Source: Candidatus Rifleibacteriota bacterium
GTDB lineage: Bacteria > Riflebacteria > Ozemobacteria > Ozemobacterales > Ozemobacteraceae
Assembly (NCBI GenBank): GCA_022704885.1
Contig: JAKJFO010000061.1
Location: 7,570 to 16,615, forward strand
DNA: 9,046 nucleotides
Direction: 5' to 3'
In this document: positions 6,968-9,046 of the stretch, piece by piece
Layout: each line of letters begins with the position of its first letter
Numbering within the stretch: the stretch's first letter is position 1
Notes under the pieces: generated by a model
Database searches by the model: none
The model's input: only the letters and a program-made list of their open reading frames with translations
Told to the model about the DNA's origin: nothing
Program-made: the position numbers and the translations under genes

Positions 6968-8041
6968 ATGGCTAAGACAAGTTTGATAGATGCACTGAAA
7001 GAAGTAATCGGAGAAAAGAACCTGCCAATGGAGGTTCTGGTTCATGCTATAGAAGAAGCTCTGGTAGTCGCCTACCGCAAGAATTTCGACTCAGACGAAG
7101 ATGTCAGGGTCAAGCTTGACGAGCAGACAGGTGATTTCAAGGTGATTTCGCGACGCCTGGTCGTCGACAGCGAAGAACTTGAAGAGCCTGACAAGCAATA
7201 CACACTCGAAGAAGCCCGCGAAATCGACCCCGATGCCCAGGCTGGCGATACCGTCGAAGAAGACGTCACCCCGCCTTCTTTTGGCCGCATTGCCGCCCAG
7301 ACTGCACGCCAGGTCGTCAGCCAGAAGCTCAAAGAAGCAGAACGCGGACTGATTTTTGAAGAGTATCATAACAAGGTTGGTCAGGTGCTGACTGGCAAGG
7401 TTCAGCGCGTCGAACGTGGTCACGTTTACGTTGAATTTGCCAAAACCGAAGCGGTTCTGCCACCCAAAGAGCAGATTCCGGGCGAGGTATTTCGCACCAA
7501 TGACCGCATAAAATGTTATGTTCAGGAAGTAAAGCCAACGACGAAAGGCCCGCAGATCGTTCTTTCGCGAGCATCTTCCAAATTTGTCGAAATTCTTTTC
7601 GAGCAGGCAGTCCCGGAAATCTCTGACGGAATCGTCGAGATAAAGTCTTCATCACGCGAAGCCGGCCTGCGCGTAAAAATTTCGGTAGCGACTTCCGACA
7701 ACCGTATCGATCCGGTTGGGGCCTGTGTCGGCCTTAAAGGCAGTCGCATCAAGGGCGTCGTCGATGAACTCAATGGCGAAAAGATCGATATCGTGCGCTA
7801 CAGCGACAACCCGGTCGAGTATGTAACCAACGCCCTGAGCCCGGCAAAAGTGCAGTCAGTGCAGGTCTCTGAAGACAAGAGATCGGCGCTGGCTATAGTA
7901 GCACAGGGCCAGTTATCGCTTGCCATCGGCAAAGAAGGCCAGAATGTAAAACTGGCCTCGAAACTGACCGGAATCAAAATTGACATCAAAACTGAACAGG
8001 ATATTGAACACGCAGTATCAGACAAGAACCCAGTTGAATAA
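6968..8041 (+). CDS. nusA: Transcription termination/antitermination factor NusA
   Basis: NusA binds RNA polymerase and nascent RNA, controlling pausing, intrinsic termination and antitermination. The 357 residues show the N-terminal polymerase-binding domain (about 1-130, starting SLIDALKEVIGEKNLP), an S1 domain (about 135-200, GQVLTGKVQRVERGHVYVEF), KH1 (about 205-283, with loop GLKG at 255-258 in GACVGLKGSRIKG) and KH2 (about 284-345, with loop GKEG at 321-324 in SLAIGKEGQNVKLASKL). It ends soon after KH2 and has no C-terminal acidic repeat domains. It is thus the short form, as in Bacillus, rather than the roughly 495-residue E. coli form. infB follows after 17 nt, with no ylxR or L7Ae-like gene between them, unlike many Firmicutes operons. 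Start and identity are firm. Confidence 0.97.
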   Translation: MAKTSLIDALKEVIGEKNLPMEVLVHAIEEALVVAYRKNFDSDEDVRVKLDEQTGDFKVISRRLVVDSEELEEPDKQYTLEEAREIDPDAQAGDTVEEDVTPPSFGRIAAQTARQVVSQKLKEAERGLIFEEYHNKVGQVLTGKVQRVERGHVYVEFAKTEAVLPPKEQIPGEVFRTNDRIKCYVQEVKPTTKGPQIVLSRASSKFVEILFEQAVPEISDGIVEIKSSSREAGLRVKISVATSDNRIDPVGACVGLKGSRIKGVVDELNGEKIDIVRYSDNPVEYVTNALSPAKVQSVQVSEDKRSALAIVAQGQLSLAIGKEGQNVKLASKLTGIKIDIKTEQDIEHAVSDKNPVE

Positions 8042-8045
8042 CAGC

Positions 8046-8052
8046 GCGGAGG
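8046..8052 (+). promoter_or_regulatory. Ribosome binding site of infB
   Basis: GCGGAGG lies 6 nt before the ATG at 8059 and decides the start. Another ATG at 8055 is out of frame and too close to the site. Confidence 0.65.
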
Positions 8053-8058
8053 CAATGG

Positions 8059-8526
8059 ATGGGCATAAGAATACACGAAGCGAGCAAAAAATATAATTTA
8101 AGCAACAAAGAAATGGCAGACCTGCTGTTGAAGCTGGGCTTTGAAGGAAAAACCAATCCTCTGGCCGGCCTTCCCGACGAGATGATGGACGTTCTCGCGA
8201 AACATTTTGCTGCTCAAAAACCGGCAAAAGGTGCTGCCGTCAAGGCAAAAGATGAAAAAGAGCTGCCTAAGAAGCCAGCTAAGGCAGATTTGCCCAAGCC
8301 ACAGCCGGCCCCTCCTCCTCCCCCGCCTCCCGTAACACCACCGCCAGCTGTTCGTCAACCGGCCCAGGAACCTCCTTCCGTGAAACCTGACAAGAAACGT
8401 GTCGAAAGCGAAGAAGAAGCCGGCGATCAAGCCTGTTCGCATCGAAGAAGAAGAAGAAGAAGTCGAAGTCAACAAGCAGATAACTATTATCAAAACCGTC
8501 CCGAAAAAGGACGTAGTGGCACCTGA
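8059..8526 (+). CDS. infB: Translation initiation factor IF-2, 5' segment before an apparent frameshift
   Basis: IF-2 is the GTPase that delivers initiator tRNA to the 30S subunit. The first 50 or so residues are a typical IF2 N-terminal domain ([20 protein letters not shown], then [18 protein letters not shown]). A Lys/Ala/Pro-rich linker follows, with seven consecutive prolines (8311-8331). From about 8405 this frame reads an unlikely Arg-rich tail ([14 protein letters not shown]) and stops at 8526. The genuine continuation lies in the frame one base on. This entry and the 8399-9046 entry are one gene. Because infB is essential, a sequence error or an indel in the low-complexity linker is more likely than a real break. 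The residues from about 8405 to 8526 in this frame are probably not part of the protein. Confidence 0.88.
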   Translation: MGIRIHEASKKYNLSNKEMADLLLKLGFEGKTNPLAGLPDEMMDVLAKHFAAQKPAKGAAVKAKDEKELPKKPAKADLPKPQPAPPPPPPPVTPPPAVRQPAQEPPSVKPDKKRVESEEEAGDQACSHRRRRRRSRSQQADNYYQNRPEKGRSGT

Positions 8527-9046
8527 CAAGAAAAAGAGCGTAAAAACCAAAAGCAAACGCGCGCACTTTTCCAAAAAAGTTCAGGCCGAGTTACGGGAAG
8601 CTGAACGCCAGACCGAAGCAGTTCTCGACCGCAGCGGCAAACAGGCGTATGAAGAAGAAGATGAAAATGTACTGCCACGCATCACGGTGCCGGCAGACAT
8701 TACCGTAAGCCAGCTCGCCAAATACCTCGAAGTCGATGCCATCGCCATCATCAAGAAACTGTTCAGCATCGGCGTCGTCGCCAGCCTCAACCAGCGCCTC
8801 GAAGACTCACACATTCAGCTGATCGGTCAGGAATTCGGCAAAGACATCGTCTTCAGTGAAGACGTTTTTGAAATTCAGGATACCGAAGATGCAGCCACCG
8901 ACCTGCGTATCCGCCCACCGGTAGTCACTATCATGGGTCATGTCGATCATGGCAAGACATCGCTGATCGATTACATACGCAAGGCGCACGTCGCCGACAA
9001 GGAATACGGCGGAATCACTCAGCATATTGGTGCCTACCAGGTCAAG
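8399..9046 (+). CDS. infB: Translation initiation factor IF-2, continuation in the shifted frame (3' end outside window)
   Basis: This frame is open from 8384 (after a TGA at 8381-8383) to the window end; 8399 is merely its first GTG. It reads a Lys-rich stretch and a six-Glu run ([14 protein letters not shown], about 8432-8473), then a second IF2-type N-terminal domain ([20 protein letters not shown] to the [11 protein letters not shown] region, about 8671-8850). The GTPase domain begins with G1 GHVDHGKT (8936-8959) and the switch/G2 segment [12 protein letters not shown] (9008-9043). The gene is cut by the window edge inside the GTPase domain, so G3 to G5 and the tRNA-binding domains are not visible. 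The frame joins the 5' segment if one base is skipped, or two were lost, somewhere between 8384 and about 8425. An independently initiated shorter IF-2 isoform from this frame is conceivable, but no good ribosome site precedes 8399. Confidence 0.88.
   Translation, partial: MSKAKKKPAIKPVRIEEEEEEVEVNKQITIIKTVPKKDVVAPDKKKSVKTKSKRAHFSKKVQAELREAERQTEAVLDRSGKQAYEEEDENVLPRITVPADITVSQLAKYLEVDAIAIIKKLFSIGVVASLNQRLEDSHIQLIGQEFGKDIVFSEDVFEIQDTEDAATDLRIRPPVVTIMGHVDHGKTSLIDYIRKAHVADKEYGGITQHIGAYQVK

Noticed and set aside
8384..8425. Programmed +1 frameshift in infB
   Set aside because: No slow codon, in-frame stop or internal Shine-Dalgarno of the RF2 type is seen at the junction, and a second unrelated gene has the same kind of break, so error is the simpler explanation.
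8443..8461. GAA trinucleotide run as a microsatellite or regulatory repeat
   Set aside because: It simply encodes the Glu run of the IF-2 linker in the correct frame. It may, however, favour indels.
8098..8574. A 158-codon minus-strand open frame opposite infB
   Set aside because: Its Phe/Ser/Arg-rich low-complexity product is what antisense of a Lys/Glu/Pro linker gives; it is a shadow.

Overview
This window is ordinary chromosomal DNA of moderate G+C content from a bacterium with a Gram-negative-like repertoire. It shows a lipoprotein signal, a large membrane-spanning phosphatase with probable periplasmic sensor regions, and a compact rimP-nusA-infB operon. The lineage cannot be fixed from sequence reading alone. 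SpoIIE-type phosphatases and a short NusA would fit several deep lineages (spirochaetes, Riflebacteria-like groups, delta-proteobacteria-like groups); this is only a guess. No tRNA, rRNA, CRISPR array, insertion sequence or phage gene was found.

Layout. Positions 1-681 (+) hold the C-terminal SpoIIE/PP2C-type phosphatase domain of a protein whose start lies outside the window. Running towards it from the opposite strand (3535 to 656) is a complete 959-residue membrane protein: two large sensor regions between four membrane segments, then HAMP, then a paralogous SpoIIE-type phosphatase domain. The two genes overlap tail to tail by 26 bp. A short divergent promoter region (3536-3630) contains a perfect 7-bp dyad and separates this gene from a DUF368/PopT-type polyprenyl-phosphate transporter gene (3631-4656, +). 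That gene overlaps tail to tail by 56 bp with a family 5 ABC-transporter solute-binding lipoprotein gene (6260 to 4601, -), whose reading frame is broken near 5500-5512. A second divergent promoter region (6261-6469) carries a good sigma70-like promoter for rimP (TTG start at 6470), nusA (6968-8041) and infB (8059 to beyond 9046). The infB reading frame also changes, somewhere in about 8384-8425.

How the genes fit together. rimP, nusA and infB form a classic housekeeping operon for 30S maturation, transcription elongation/termination control and translation initiation. The two phosphatases are probably outputs of partner-switching or similar serine/threonine phosphorylation signalling, but no anti-sigma kinase or STAS antagonist is visible. 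The solute-binding protein has no permease or ATPase genes nearby.

The main points to check are the two frame breaks, both of the same sense (one extra base or two lost), one of them in an essential gene. Sequence or assembly error is the simplest explanation. I see no clear undescribed system here; the most distinctive architecture is the pair of convergent, overlapping, paralogous phosphatase genes.
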